Shown piece after piece: positions 1 to 12,331 of a DNA stretch of 64,000 nt (its first letter is position 1; every line of letters starts with the position of its first letter). Below the pieces are notes generated by a model. That model was not told the origin of the DNA and searched no databases. It saw nothing but the letters and a program-made list of their open reading frames with translations. The stretch is from the NCBI GenBank assembly GCA_035772735.1, contig JASDFA010000003.1, positions 126,967,001 to 127,031,000 on the forward strand. Direction: 5' to 3'. The translations under genes and the position numbers were made by a program. Source of the DNA: Datura wrightii. Its lineage: Eukaryota; Streptophyta; Magnoliopsida; Solanales; Solanaceae.

Positions 1-600
1 GGGGTACATATGACAGATGTAACTCGGGATCGTGTATGCCTGGTGTATGCCCTGATGAAAGGGCTGGAGATCAACGTGGGGGCGGTGATTATCTCTGCCA
101 TGAAAAGAGCCCGGTTGCATCAGGGGCACAAGTACGACTTTGGTGGACTACTCATCACCTTCCTCAGGGGCTTAGATGTTGAGGAAGAGGCCCTTGATTA
201 TATCCCGCAGATGGAGCGGCGGGCCTTAGATGTTACTAAAACTAAGGCACCCGACACCACCCACGGGCCAGTGCTTACACTTGGCGAGCGACATGCTCGT
301 GATGATCAGTATATGGTTCGCATGTATGGGATGCAGATGCTCCAGCTGAGGATAGGCGGGAGGCCGGCGACAGAGGAGGAGCTATGGCAGCTCGAGCTAG
401 ACTACCCCTTCGGCGAGAACGTCAGGGCTCTATGCCTAGTGGGGCCAGCATTTGTAGAGCCCACGGATGAGGATGTCCCCACAGACGAGGAGACACGTCG
501 GGAGGACTCCAATGTGGAGTCCGATGATGACGACAGGGGTGATTCAGACATGGGAGATGAAGCAGCAGCACCTGACGAAGAAGTGGAGTACTTTGATTGA
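1..600 (+). CDS. C-terminal part of a putative plant transposon protein, carried by T1
   Basis: The reading frame is open from base 1 (GVH before the first Met at 10), so the true start is upstream and this is a C-terminal fragment of about 199 residues ending in TGA at 598-600. The fold-like part (residues about 1-145 from Met10) holds the recognisable pieces VYALMKGLEINVGAVI, FGGLLITFLRG, ALDVTKTKAPD, YGMQMLQLRIGG and ALCLVGPAF. From memory these are typical of the family called putative plant transposon protein (Transposase_32-like), common in nightshade genomes. The last 45 residues are strongly acidic (runs of D and E). No catalytic motif can be seen and the biochemical role is unknown. 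It sits directly before the T1 3' untranslated region, so it is probably an extra ORF of the retroelement and not a host gene. It shows no internal stop, unlike all gypsy genes in this window. Confidence 0.65.
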   Translation, partial: GVHMTDVTRDRVCLVYALMKGLEINVGAVIISAMKRARLHQGHKYDFGGLLITFLRGLDVEEEALDYIPQMERRALDVTKTKAPDTTHGPVLTLGERHARDDQYMVRMYGMQMLQLRIGGRPATEEELWQLELDYPFGENVRALCLVGPAFVEPTDEDVPTDEETRREDSNVESDDDDRGDSDMGDEAAAPDEEVEYFD

Positions 601-2406
601 TCAGGGAGTTCCACCACCCGATTTTTGTGCTATTTTAATTTTTGTGAACACTGGGGACAGTGTTCGAGCTATGTGTGGGGTGGGAGTAGTTGGGTGCTGG
701 GCTGTGTTGTTATGTATGTATGTCCTAATCTGTTGTCGTGCTTGTGAAATTTTGTTGTTCCCTGTGATTTGTGAATTGTTAAGTTGTTGTTCTGTATTGT
801 AAATTTATGTGAAATTGACGTGTGTTGCTGAATGTTGCTAGCTGATTTTGTACATATTTTTGTTATCGAAATGATCGATATTTTTAAAATATTTTTTTCA
901 ATTCTTGGGTTTCTCGGCGTTTGTTTTCGGTTCTTTTACCGAGAATGGTCCCATTGAACCGAAGTCATAGTTAGTGACCGTTCTCTATGATGGATGGATG
1001 ACGACCGTCTTAAGGGAAATGTAGTCGTTAGGAGTAGTTTTTTTCAATTATTTTTCAGTTGTTTTCTTTTGTGGGTTGCATCCCAAAACCTGGAGTTACT
1101 TTATGGTTGCGAAATTCTGGTTGCGTGTTGTACATGATATTTAAAATGCAAAGGTGATTCGTATGAAAGCATGCAACTTTGTAAATATGTTTAGATACCT
1201 AGGCCATAGAGTTCGATTCAGTGTGATTGAGGCTTAATGTTTGAATTCCTGTAATTAGCTGATTGAAGAGTCTGTGAATACATCTTGAATTGAGCATGTG
1301 CAATAAGTGTGAAGTGAGGTTTTGTTATTCCGTGCTATTGTGAAGTGTCTAGAACTTTCCTGGTGTGTGTACAAAACGAAATGAAGGAGGTGTATTGTAG
1401 GAGAGGATGTAGGCATTTCTTTGTTTTAACCGAAAGTTTCTATTTTTCATTGTCGTACCCACCTTGATTGTATACCCTAGTCAGCCCGTTGAGCCTTTAG
1501 CCTATTATTTTTTTCTTTTGTCGAAAAGTGTAAACCGTCCTTAATCCTTTCTTTTCATTAGCCATAAAGTCTATACAAAACTCTTAAGCGCTTAAGAAGA
1601 GAAAATCATTTTCCCAAAGTGTCAAAGAGTGAGAATGGTGAAAAGAAAAGAAAAGCCGAGTGCTGGAAGAAAAGAAAATGTTGAAGGTGCACTTGTTATA
1701 AATAAACTATAATGAAGGTGCATGAATAATCTTTGTTGTTGTGTCAAGTGTGCTTATAAGATGGACTAAACTAAAGAAAAACGTCAAGAATGGGAGGATG
1801 AAAAAGAAAAAAAAAAGAAACAATGTTCATGAGTTGATGGGATGTGTTGAAAAGGCGCTTAAGGATGTTAGTGGCTATTATTGGCTAACCCAATATTTAC
1901 TAGTTCCGTAGCTTCCATTACAACCAGTTAAAGTCCTATGTGATCTTACATCGCACTTCTTTATATTAGTGGAGTAATACACTAAGGGCAAGCTTATGGG
2001 TCATGACATGATGCATGTGAATTCTTTTGGGAGAGAGAGCAAAATTGTGTTTACATGCCCCTGCCTGAAATTTTGTGAGTTCATATGAGCAAAAAGGGGA
2101 AGACTTTCTTGTGTTGTGAGGGCACATGCTTGATGAGAGATTAATTTTCGTGTCGGATATCTTGATCAGCTGATTTGCATGAGTTTGCCAATATCGAGAG
2201 TCGATTCTTAAGTCTAGGAGGTCTTGATGTATTGAAGGTCATTGCATTGATAGGACCATGCATGTTTTCTTGATGATTTGCTGTATTGAATAATCGGTAG
2301 GACGGTAGCCTAAATTGTCGAACCAAAGTAGCGAGGTTGGGATGTAAATTGCATGAGGTGTAGGATTGTTGTTCGAGGACGAACAAGGATTTAAGTGTGG
2401 GGTAAG
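601..2406 (+). other. Non-coding 3' internal region of T1
   Basis: No ORF of note. The part from about 960 onward has counterparts in both T2 internal regions (reverse complement of 40235-41700 and 44896-46300), which shows it is a conserved non-coding module of this element family. It contains A-rich stretches (1800-1825) and ends in the purine-rich tract before the LTR. Confidence 0.7.
2392..2406 (+). other. Polypurine tract of T1
   Basis: TAAGTGTGGGGTAAG lies directly 5' of the LTR start. The same tract is present, in reverse, next to the T2 LTRs (just above 40234 and 44895). It is the expected plus-strand priming site. Confidence 0.6.
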
Positions 2407-3661
2407 TGATCTTGGGCAAATTTATATGCCCAAGTGATACTCAAATGTGGAATTTTAGCCTTGTTTATCTATCAATGTGTATACATTCTCATGTAATTGG
2501 TAATAAAATGTGAATTTATACTAACCAACATTATTAGCATTGTTTTGCAGGTAAAATGTAATTTTGGGAAGCTTAAATGCATGTTGGAAGATAGCGGGGT
2601 TGGACTCGGACGTGAGAAAGGGACAAGACAGTGGAAAGCATCAAATATAATCATGCTAAATGAATATTATACATAAACATGTTGAATAACATGAAATTTG
2701 CCTGACTGAAATTATACATGCTGCAGATAACTGAAATCTGAGAGTACTAAAAATTGGTAAAAATGACATAAGGGTCATAAACATATTCTAAGATCTGATA
2801 TTTAACTGTACTATGGAAGAGACTCTTAACCGAAATATAACCATGTGAGCTAAACGTGGAGTTTGATTTATACACCCTATCAAAAAGATCCCACTGTACC
2901 TTGACAGTGTATAGTGGTTGAGCTGTGCGATCACTGTCTAGGGCCCATTCAGGCTAATAACCTTTGGTGGCATATAGTTCTGGGATCCTGGGTGCGCTGA
3001 AACCAAGCTCGCTCGGTGCTAAGTATTACTCCTAATTGAAATTCTAGTTATATCTAATAGGACTGATTAGCTCAAGAATAATGTTCTACGGTTAAGACAG
3101 AACAACTTATCTAAAAATATCCTAAAAGTCTAAGGGATCTGATAACTGAAGATACTAAATTTAAAAATAGACTAATAAAGGGACAAAGTGATCAACTGAC
3201 ATATTTAAAGAATAATAAGTATACCTATAATCTGAATATACTAATTTTAACTTGAAACATTCATACTAAAAATTTATAGGCAGATAATAGCCCCTGGAAA
3301 ATAACAATTTAGAACCAGCTTTTAAATCATGCAAAGCTCAACCCAAAATAAATCATAGAAACTTATGTCGATAATTAATTTCATTACATGTTCGTTTAAC
3401 CTCAGCATTCTCACATCCATAGTTTAGACTCACATTAGATAATTGTTTTAGACTTAGCATAATTATTAGAAATCAAAATATCAACTTCTTGGTTACACTG
3501 TTGTTTGCATTTTTTAGAATCGAAATATAGTACACTTGAGCAGATTGCAATTCATCCCAGTCCCTGTGGGATCGATACTTGGCTTACTTAAGCCACTTTA
3601 CTACTTGTTCGACCACGTGCACTTGCGTGTAGTTATATACCCATATAACGCAGACCGAACA
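2407..3661 (+). repeat. 3' LTR of T1, right end truncated
   Basis: Starts TGATCTTGGGCA and has an 8-bp inverted repeat, CTTGGGCA at 2411-2418 and TGCCCAAG at 2427-2434, which is also found at the T2 LTR starts. The first about 240 bp align by eye with the T2 LTRs. A TTTTGCAGGTAAAA splice-acceptor-like site lies near 2545. The right part contains GTCCCTGTGGGATCGATACT (about 3560), matching the PBS-proximal end of the T2 LTRs. The middle (2650-3500) has no obvious match in the window, so it may be diverged or hold another insertion. Confidence 0.55.
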
Positions 3662-4953
3662 ACAACCAGCATAGAATAACCCACCTAGGGCCCCTATAAG
3701 CCCTTTCGAGTACACTTCAATCCATATACCCCTAACAAGGTCACACTGAGTCATCTAATAACTATAGTTGTCCTACCAGTTCCCTGGGTCTGTAACAGAG
3801 CCTGCTCGTCCCCTGAACTATAGCTGTGTCTGAGTCTAGTGGACTCCTAATGTCTGCACCTCGAGAACCAGGCTCGACGGGGGTGTGGTGCCGATACGGC
3901 ATATAATAGTCTAGCCATGGAATGGACTATATGAGGCCCTCGAACCCTAGATTCACCCTAGTGGACGGCATACCGTTCCTTGGAGCGACTTCATCTCGCC
4001 CCTGGCGGGCGTCGATATAGCTAGTAAACCTGGGGATGGTTATGGAAGTCTATACAAGGCAAAATCAATCCCTAACTAAACATAAGTACTGATTTCAACT
4101 AATAGAAATAGCTAATCACAATAGATATACTTCTGCCTCTCTTACTAGGATTCAAACTGTATTACAATGCTAAAGAAACTAACTTGTCGAAGGAATTTTC
4201 CTTAACATACCACGATTGCCGATTTTTGATTAACTAGCGAGTTTCAATTCACATTCAATACACCTTTCCAACTGTAATTATATTACTAGGAGAATGAAAC
4301 TAGTTTCAATACTAAATTCAACAGAAACAGTGACTTAGAATACTAATATTAACTATACTTTCACTTAATGAAATACAGCCGAAAACGTATAATATCCTGA
4401 GATTTCAGAAGCGAGAAATGCTTACTTGAAGCTTGTAACAATATAGGAATCAATTTGAAGCAATTCTTACAACTTCTACTCGGTGGGGTTATGATTTGCC
4501 GGGCAAATTTCCAGAAAATAACTCCGTATTAATGCTCCCTACAGGATTAGAACTGAATACCTGATGTTAATTTGAGTTTGGGCAGTGTTTAGTAGTGTAA
4601 TCAAAAGAAATTTGAATGAAAATGGCGTGCTTCTCTCTCTGGACGAGGGTATTTAATATGAAATGAAACCAAATGAATTCATGAACTTATATAATATTTG
4701 GGCAATGGATAAGGGGTCCATGACACGGACACTGTCGCGCCACATTACGGGTGTGTCACGGAGCCTATCGCAGAGGGGGAGGATCCTTGACACGTTGCCC
4801 CTTTTGGCAGTTTGTCCGGCCTTCTCCCTTGCAACCTCGATTCTGCGCTCATTTGACTTTTTCCCAGGCCCTTTCTTGTACGCATCGAGCTCTAAAACTC
4901 TTGAATAATGTAGAATACGCTGACTAAATGTTAAAAACTTACGGGGTGTAACA
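3662..4953 (-). repeat. G1 3' LTR, partial
   Basis: Corresponds base for base in layout to 11042-12331 of the right copy (1292 against 1290 bp). Ends in GTGTAACA. It lacks the part that would begin TGTCATGCCCC. It contains the GC-rich U3 module at 4720-4800 (GTGTCACGGAGCC, ATCGCAGAGGG). Confidence 0.9.
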
Positions 4954-4969
4954 TCCTCCCCCCTTAGGA
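4954..4969 (-). other. Polypurine tract of G1
   Basis: On the minus strand the bases read TCCTAAGGGGGGAGGA immediately before the LTR (TGTTACACC). This is the expected plus-strand primer position. Confidence 0.8.
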
Positions 4970-5228
4970 ACATTCGTCCTCAAATGTCAACTTCAACTTA
5001 CATGAGTTTAACTCTTTTAACTATTACTCTGGAAAAATTTCGGCAGAGTTTCCCCTGTAATATGGACTATCTGAAAACCCTAAAATACAGAAAAGGCAAA
5101 TACAAGCACTTCACATAATACTATAACAACTATGTCACAACAAAATGGTAGTCAACTTAACAGTATAAACAACATAAATTATAAAGTAATAGTTGAACAA
5201 CAACCTTACCTTAATTGCGTAGTCCTGA

Positions 5229-6800
5229 CTAACACTGGAACAGGTGAGGATATCTAGAATTCATATCATCCTCAGCTTGCGAAGTCATCTCTTCTTTATT
5301 CATGTTCCTCCATAATACTTTAACAAAGGAGAGGTCTATTTTTGTCGAACCTGCTGATCTAATATGGCTATTGGAACTTCTTCATAGGCCAACTCCTCAG
5401 TGATCTGGACATCCTCAACTGGAACAACTCGGGATTGATCCCCTATACACTTTCGTAGCATCGATACATGAATGACCGGGTGAACAACATCTAACTATGA
5501 AGGAAAATCCAACTCATATGCCACTTGGCCTATCCTTCGGAGGATCTGGTACGACCCAATAAACCTCGGTCTAAGCTTGCCCTTTTTACAAAACCTAATC
5601 ATGCCCTTCATTGGTGAAACTTTCAGAAATACCCAAACATTTACATTGAGTTCCAGGTTTCTATGTCATACATCGGATTAAGATTTCAGGAGGCTTATGC
5701 TGTCAATAAGCGCTCTCTGATAAGCTTCACTTTCTCCTCTGATTGATGGATTATGTCTTATCCAATTAACCCTGATTCGCTGACCTTAAACCAACCAATC
5801 GGGGACTTGCATTTCTGCCCATATAAGGCCTCATAAGACGCCATCTGGATTGCCGAATGATAACTGTTATTGTAAGAAAATTCAATACGGGGGTAAATGT
5901 TCATCCCAAATGACCCAAAGTCTAACAAACAAGCTCGCAACATGTCTTCAAGTGTCTGAATTGTCTATTTTGCCTGCCCGTCTGTTTGAGGATGGAATGC
6001 TGTACACAGGTTAACCTGCGTTCCCAAGCCTTTCTAGAAGGACTGGCAGAATCTAGCTGTGAAATGTGCTCCTCTGTTAGAAATGATTGATACTGGAATA
6101 CCATTTAGTCTAACTATTTCCCCGATGTATATCTCAGCATAGTCCTCGACTAAGAAAGTAGTCCAGAATGGCAGGAAATGAGCTGTCTTCGTCAATCTAT
6201 CAATGATTACCTCGATGAAATCAAATCCTCATCTACTATTGGGTAAAACAGTCACAAAATCCATCTTTATTTCTTCCCACTTCCACATAGTTACTGCTAT
6301 TTTCTATGTCAATCCGTCGGGTTATTGATGTTCAGCCTTTACTTGCTGGTAGTTAGGGCATTGTGCTACAAATTATGGTACACCCTTTTTCATTCTTGTC
6401 CACCAGTAAATCTCTTTTATGACATGATACATCTTTGTTGAACCTGGGTGAAGAGAATAACGAGAATAATGTACCTCTTCCATGATCTGCTGGCTAAGTT
6501 CTGCCATATCTGGAACATAGAGGTGACTTTTACATCTGAAGACCCCGTCCTCAGTTACCTCAAAAGCTGATACTTCTCCCTGCTGTACCTTATCTCTAAG
6601 TTGTGCTAAAGGAGGATCTTCTTACTGCCATTCTTTTACCTCTGCAACCAGGGATGATACTATTGTATTCTGAATTATAGCCACATTGTCTCCCGAGTCC
6701 ACTATTCAGATGGATAAGCTGGCTAACTGGTGTAATTCTCAAGCCATCTCCTACTGTTCGGGCCTCAAGTGTGCTAAAATCCTCATGGATCTATGATTGA
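5229..6800 (-). pseudogene. G1 integrase with chromodomain, degenerate
   Basis: Minus-strand remnant of the enzyme that inserts the cDNA into chromatin. Recognisable parts in order: the HHCC region (about 6340-6560), the catalytic core (5758-6310, including EFSYNNSYHSAIQM and a partial match to the DEHLPLIEF region), the GPY/F module (about 5500-5640, SPMKGM and VAYELDF type residues) and a chromodomain tail (5270-5450, reading VEDVQITEELAYEEVPIAIL). The frame ends at a TAG at 5229-5231. Several stops and frameshifts break it into pieces of 60 residues or less, and the usual DEHLP motif has become MNIYP, so it cannot be active. Confidence 0.8.
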
Positions 6801-6859
6801 GAGAACCTGCTACAATGTTATCCTTCCCTAGATGGTATAAAATATTCACGTCGTATTCC

Positions 6860-8190
6860 TTCAACAGTTCTAACCAGCGACGATGCTGCAGATTCAACTC
6901 TTTCTATGTAAAGATGTACTGGAGGCTCTTATGATCAGTAATAATGTCCACGTGTACCCTATACAGGTAGTGTCTCCAGATTTTTAAAGCGTGAACTACT
7001 GTCGCTAACTCTAGGTCATGAGTGGGATAGTTCTTTTCATGCTTCCTGAACTACCTCAAAGCATAAACAATTAACTTACTGTGCTGCATCAGAACACACC
7101 CTAACCCAGCACCTGAAGCATCACAATACACATCATAACCTTCTGATCCTTCTATAAACGCTAGTACTAGCACTGATGTCAATCTGTTCTTCAATTCTTG
7201 GAAACTCTGTTCACACACTTCAGTTTACTGAAATTTAGCTGCCTTCTGAGTTAACTTGGTTAAAGGTGTTGATAAAGTAGAAAACCCCTCTATAAATCTC
7301 CTGTAATACCTAGCTAACCACAGGAAACTGCGTACCTCAGTCGGAGTTGTAGGTCTGGCTATGTCTTTACTACCTCGAGCTTCTGTGATTCTACCTAATA
7401 CCTTCCTTTGACACTATGTAGCCCAAAAAGGCCACAGAATTCAGCCACAACTCATATTTAGAAGATTTTCCGTATAACTGGCGATCTCTGAAAATATGAG
7501 AGCACTATTCGCAAATGATCTCGATGTTTTGCTTCTGAATAAGAATACACAAGAATATCATCAATAAACACTATCAAAAAAAAGTTCAGATATTGTCTGA
7601 AGATGTTGTTCATTGGATCCATGAACACTACAGGAGCATTCGTCAACCCGAAGGACATAACTAAGTATTCAAAATGGCCATGCCTGGTTCTGAAGGTCGT
7701 CTTTAGGATATCTCTCTCCCGAACCCGCACGTGGTGATACCCAGACCTTAAGTCGATCTTAGAGAAATAGTTTTCCCCTTGTTGCTGATCAAACAAATCA
7801 TCTATCCTGGGAAGTGGGTATTTATTCTTGATGATGACTTTATTTAGCTGCCGGTAATCTATACACATCCGGAAGGAGCCATCCTTCTTCCTTACAAACA
7901 GAACTGGCACCCCCATGGTGAAGTGCTCGGCTTGATGAAATCCTTATCCAGCAGATCTTTAAGTTGTTCCTTCAATTCTCTAAGCTCAGCAGGAGCCATT
8001 CGGTACGGAGGGATGGAAATAGGCTGAGTACCTAGCAGTAGGTTGATAGAGAAATCTATTTCCCGTTCTGGGGGAATACCAGGAATTTCATCTAGGAATA
8101 CGTCTAGAAATTCATTGACTACTGGAATAGACTGAAGAGTCGAGGATTCTACTTGAACATCCTGAACCCTGACAATATGATAGATGCAAC
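6860..8190 (-). pseudogene. G1 reverse transcriptase and RNase H, degenerate
   Basis: RT reads in two overlapping frames. The N-terminal part, about 7892-8190, has IPPYRMAPAELRELKEQL. The palm, 7458-7916, has GVPVLFVRKKDGSFRMCIDY, KIDLRSGYH and the catalytic box FIDDIL. A frameshift lies at about 7900, where PWGCQFC replaces the normal PWGAPVLF. RNase H follows at about 6870-7250 with the YCDASGAGLGCVL and TDHKSLQY motifs. Active-site aspartates are still visible, but the chain is broken. Confidence 0.85.
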
Positions 8191-8199
8191 CCTTTGCTA

Positions 8200-8720
8200 T
8201 CAATTTTCTCGCCGGAAGATAGGATATAAACATACCTTTAGCATGGCTACATTGCCTTTCCACTTCTGCATTACCTCCCCTGGAAAGTGGAATCGAACAG
8301 TCTTGGTCCAACATTCTATATTCGTATAACGTGGCACTAGCCAGTCTATATCCATAATTGCATCAAAGTCAATCATTTCTAATTCAACCAAATCCGCTAA
8401 AGTCTAGTGACCAACAACCTCTACTGTGCAACACCGATAGATCCTTTTAACTATAATAGAATCACCGATGGGTGTGGACACTTAAAAAGGTAGCTGAAGC
8501 ACTTCTGGCATGATACCAAATTTCCGGGCTACTAGTGGCGTTATGTAAGACAAAGTGGAACCTGGGTGTATCAAAACATAAACAAAATGAGAGAAAATGT
8601 CCAGCATACCTATCACCACATCCGACGACGACTCTAACTCCTGTCGCCCCAGTAAAGCATAAGTGCGATCTGGACTGGTGCCTGAGCTAGATGCCCCTGA
8701 CCTGGCTCGTCCTCTACCGG
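8200..8720 (-). pseudogene. G1 aspartic protease, catalytic Asp lost
   Basis: Family pattern is VLIDPGSTLSYI. Here the codon at 8566-8568 gives His in place of the catalytic Asp, so the site reads HPGST. The downstream part (8200-8391) retains VELEMIDFDAIMDIDWL. In G4 and G6 of this window the same site reads DPGST. Confidence 0.8.
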
Positions 8721-8749
8721 CTAGAGCTGAGGGCCTACGCCCTCTTGGA

Positions 8750-9999
8750 GATGCTGGGGCACATGACCCTACTGAAGATCTATCCTGTCAGTCCCGATTA
8801 CTCTGACCCCTGGCTGGACAATCTCTCATCAGGTGACCCTCCTGTCCACAGGTGTAACACGCTGAAGAACCATACCTGCATGCCCTAGGATGACATCGAC
8901 TACCGATAGGGCAAAGTAGCACAGTGAATCTACTCTGCTTTTACCCTCTCTGCTGCTGCTAACCCGATGGTTGTGAGCTATGTCGGGTCTTGACTGGCCC
9001 CGACGACCTGGTTTAATCCTCTGTTGCTGTTGTGGAGGTGGAGGTCTAGGTGGTCTTCCTAATAGTCGCGACCTAGGTCCGCCCTGGAACTCTGCCTGCG
9101 TATCACTAGGTCTAGCCCTGCGATGTTGCTTCTGATTTTCCCTCTCTATCTCCTACTGTCGTTGCCGAATTCCCTCAATATTCTAAGGAAATGCCTAAAT
9201 ACGAGCAACATCAATGTCCTCCCATAGAGTAGTCGTAATACAAGTCTTTATGTACTCTAGGAGTTGCCCCATAATGAATCGGTGCACCCTAGCTGGCATA
9301 TTATCTGCAAAAGCTGGTGTGTATCGAGCCAAGGAGTAAAATCTCATAGCATACTCCCAAACACTCATCGAACCCTGCTCCAGATGCAGAAACTGATCTA
9401 CCCAGGCCTGTTGAATTTCTCACGGAAAATAATGGTCCAAGAAGGCCTCTGAAAAGTTGTACCAAGTCGAAGGGGGAAAATCTCTACCTGCGGACCTTTC
9501 CCAGCTCTCGTACCATAATTAAGTCCCACAACCAAAATACCACTAACTCAACCGATTCTGCAGGTGTGGCATGCATCACCCTGAAGATCTGCTGCAACTG
9601 GTCTAGGAAGTCTTGAGAGTCCTCATCTCAGTCCGTCCCTGTGAATTATGGGGGACTCAATGCGAGAAACGCTCGAACCCTCAAACAACCAGGTCCTCCC
9701 AAAGACTCTGCAACTACGGGTGCGACTAGCTGACGCTGTGCAGCCGTCATTTGAGCTATCATAAAAACAACACTCCTGACCTCCTGATATGATGGCATCA
9801 GTATAGAGACTATTGGAGGTGGTGCTGACGCATCTGCTGCTCTAGGAGGCTCCTGACAGGGTGGAGACTGCTAAGGAGACCGAGATGGAGTCTCTCTATC
9901 GCCCTCAAGGGCTGACTGTGATTTGGACACCTATCTAGTGCCCCTTCCTGCTGCGAAGTCTAATTTCCTGCCAGTTGTGGTCTGTCGCATGTCCGACAT
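8750..9999 (-). pseudogene. G1 gag, degenerate
   Basis: Capsid/nucleocapsid polyprotein remnant. The likely start is the ATG at 9997-9999 (MSDMRQTTTGRK), which falls about 160 bp inside the primer site, as in G4 and G6. The frame is broken by many stops. Near the C-terminus a CCHC knuckle (CYTCGQEGHLMRDC) is intact at 8818-8859. The conserved region around DQFLHLEQG can be seen near 9380. Confidence 0.75.
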
Positions 10000-10161
10000 T
10001 TCTCAACCCTATATTGTACAACTCTATAGCACGACTAGAAGAGAAAGAAGAGTAACCATCCTATCATGCCTCGTAACCTCCTGTTTATAGAATGTGGTGC
10101 ACTACACTTCCATAGACAAGACTCTACTTAGCATGGCTTGCAGACTCCCTGGGATACGACC

Positions 10162-10174
10162 TGCTCTGATACAA
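10162..10174 (-). other. G1 primer binding site
   Basis: The minus strand reads TTGTATCAGAGCA, one base off TGGTATCAGAGCA, the complement of the initiator-Met tRNA 3' end. It lies 4 bases inside the LTR boundary. Confidence 0.8.
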
Positions 10175-10178
10175 AGTT

Positions 10179-12331
10179 TGTCATGCCCCACCTTGGGAGG
10201 TAAAACTGACACCTGGTGCCCTACTAGGATATGAACTGACTGACTAAGCTTATGCACTTCTGGTGCATGCCTAATCTTCAAATCAAGTAAACAATGGGCT
10301 ATATCTCGGCTGTAAATACAGCCTAGAAAAATATTTATCCACCTACATGTATAGTATTTTCTATATAGAATATATAGAAAATACTATAGTTTAGGGTGAC
10401 AAGGCCTTATAGCTAACTATAAAAGAAAACAACCAAGCATAAACAAGTAATAGTAGGGAATCTTATGCGGGCCAATAAGACCACCATGATGTCTAGTTAT
10501 AACTGTAAAGTAAATCAAGCACTAAACTAAGCTATGGCTGACAAGGCCACTAACTGATAGCTAAAAAAGACCCCACACAACCAACACATAAAATAAAGCA
10601 TACACGGGCCTCATATGGCCAGCAACAACTAACCACAGGGAATCTGAAACAATCTGCAAGTCTCTAAGAGTGATATAATGGTCGAGACAGGGCCCCGACC
10701 TACCCATAAACTGTATAATCAAAAGATTAAACCTTCTAACTGTTAGCTCGGGAGGAAAGGAGCCGACTACACTGCTAATCCTGGCTGGTGACTAAGAAGG
10801 TCTTGAACCGCATCTATCCGCACCTATAGGCATGTAATGCAGCACCGCAAGAAGGACGTCAGTACAATATGTACTGAATATGTCAGGCAGTAACTGTAAA
10901 TAACTGAATGAACTGAAAGGAAAATAAAAGTAAGTAAACAAAAAGAATAGAGATACTATTTGAATAGCTGAACTTCCTACTATCGAATCTATCAGTAATA
11001 ATGCAAACAAAACCTTACCTGGCCCCCATAAGGTGGAAGGTACAACCAGCACAGAATAACCCACCTGGGCCCCCATAAGCCCTGGCGAGTACACTTCAAT
11101 CTATATACCCCTAACAATGTCACAATGAGTCACTAATAACTATACTTGTCCTACCAGTCCTTTGGGTCTTCATTTGAGCCCGTTCGGCCCCTAAACTGTA
11201 GTTATGTCTGAGTCTAGTGGACTCCTGATATCTGCACCCCGAGCACCAGGATAAACGAGGGTGTGGTACCGATATGACATTTAACAGTACAGCCATAGAA
11301 TGGATTGTATGAGGCCCTCGGACCCTAACTTCGTCCCTCACGGACGGCATACCACTCCTTGGAGTAACGTCATCTAGCCACTGGCGGGCGTCGACACAAC
11401 TAGTAATCCTGGGGTTGGTTATGGAAGACTATACAGGGAAAAGTCAATCCAAAACTAAATATAAGTACTGGTTTCAACTAATAGCAATAGCTAATCACAA
11501 TAGATATACTTCTGGCTCTCTTACTAGGATTCAAACTTTATTACAATACTAGAGAAACTAACTTGCCGAAGAAATTCGCCTTAACATACCTCGATCGCCG
11601 ATTTCTGATTAACTGGAGAGTTTCAATTCATATTCAATAGCCCTTTCTAACTGTAGTTGTTTTACTTGGAGAATGAGACTAGTTTCAATACTAAATCGGA
11701 AGAAATGGTAACTTGTAATACTAATATTAACTATACTTCCACTTAACGAAATATGACCGAAAATGTATAATTTCCTGAGAGTTCAGAAGGGAGAAATTCT
11801 TACCGTAAGCTTGTGACTGTATAGGAATCAATTTGAAGCAATTCTGAAAACTTCTACTCAGTGGGGTTGTGATTTTCCAGGCAAATTTCAAGAAAATAAC
11901 TCCGTAGTAATGCTCCCTGCAGGCTTAGAACTCAATACCTGAAGTTAATTTGAGTTTGCACAGCGTTTAGCAGCGTAATCAAAAGAAATTTGAATGAAAA
12001 TGGCATGCTTTTCTCTCTCCAGCCAAGGGTATTTAATATGAAATGTAACCAAATGAATTCATGAACTTATATAATATTTGGGCGGTGCATAGGTGTTCGT
12101 GACATGGACCCTGTCACGCCACATTACGAGCGTGTCACGGAGCCCATCACAGAGGGGGAAGTTCGTGACACGTTGCCCCTTTTTGTAGCTTGTCCGACCT
12201 TCTGCCTTGCAACCTCGATTCTGCGCTTGTTTGACTTTTCCCCAGGCTCCTTTCTTTTATGTGTCGAACTCAAATTCTTTACTGATGTACGAAGACGCTG
12301 ACTAAATGTTAGGAACTTATGGGGTGTAACA
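10179..12331 (-). repeat. G1 5' LTR, complete (2153 bp)
   Basis: On the plus strand it runs from TGTCATGCCCC to GTGTAACA. The right 1290 bp match the truncated left copy. It carries the GC-rich U3 module at 12090-12180. Confidence 0.9.

Larger units (their letters stand above)
1..3661 (+). mobile_element. T1: 3' part of a Tat/Athila-like Ty3/gypsy element
   Basis: The visible part has an ORF (1-600), about 1.8 kb of non-coding 3' internal sequence, a purine-rich tract and a 3' LTR that starts TGATCTTGGGC at 2407. The segment from about 960 to 2406 is clearly similar to the reverse complement of 40235-41700 and 44896-46300 in T2. Shared landmarks are the stretch around the ATGGATGGATGACGACC motif and the sequence just before the LTR that reads GTTCGAGGA then AAGTGTGG. 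The 5' end lies outside the window. The right end is cut at 3661/3662, where sequence switches to the interior of the G1 LTR. Lineage is inferred from the TGGCGCC primer sites of T2 and the LTR start; there is no pol in view. Confidence 0.75.
3662..12331 (-). mobile_element. G1: Tekay/Del chromovirus, degenerate, left LTR truncated
   Basis: On the minus strand the order is 5' LTR (10179-12331), primer site, gag, protease, RT, RNase H, integrase, chromodomain, polypurine tract, 3' LTR (3662-4953). This is the standard Ty3/gypsy chromovirus order. All coding parts carry frameshifts and stops. The 3' LTR lacks the segment matching 10179-11041, so a deletion or replacement has joined it to T1. 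The bases after the right LTR (12332-12336, ATACT) are the candidate target duplication but have no partner left. Confidence 0.9.

Noticed and set aside
10792..11094. 100-codon minus-strand ORF rich in hydrophobic residues in the G1 LTR
   Set aside because: Lies inside an LTR and is not kept in the sister LTRs of G5 or G4; chance ORF.
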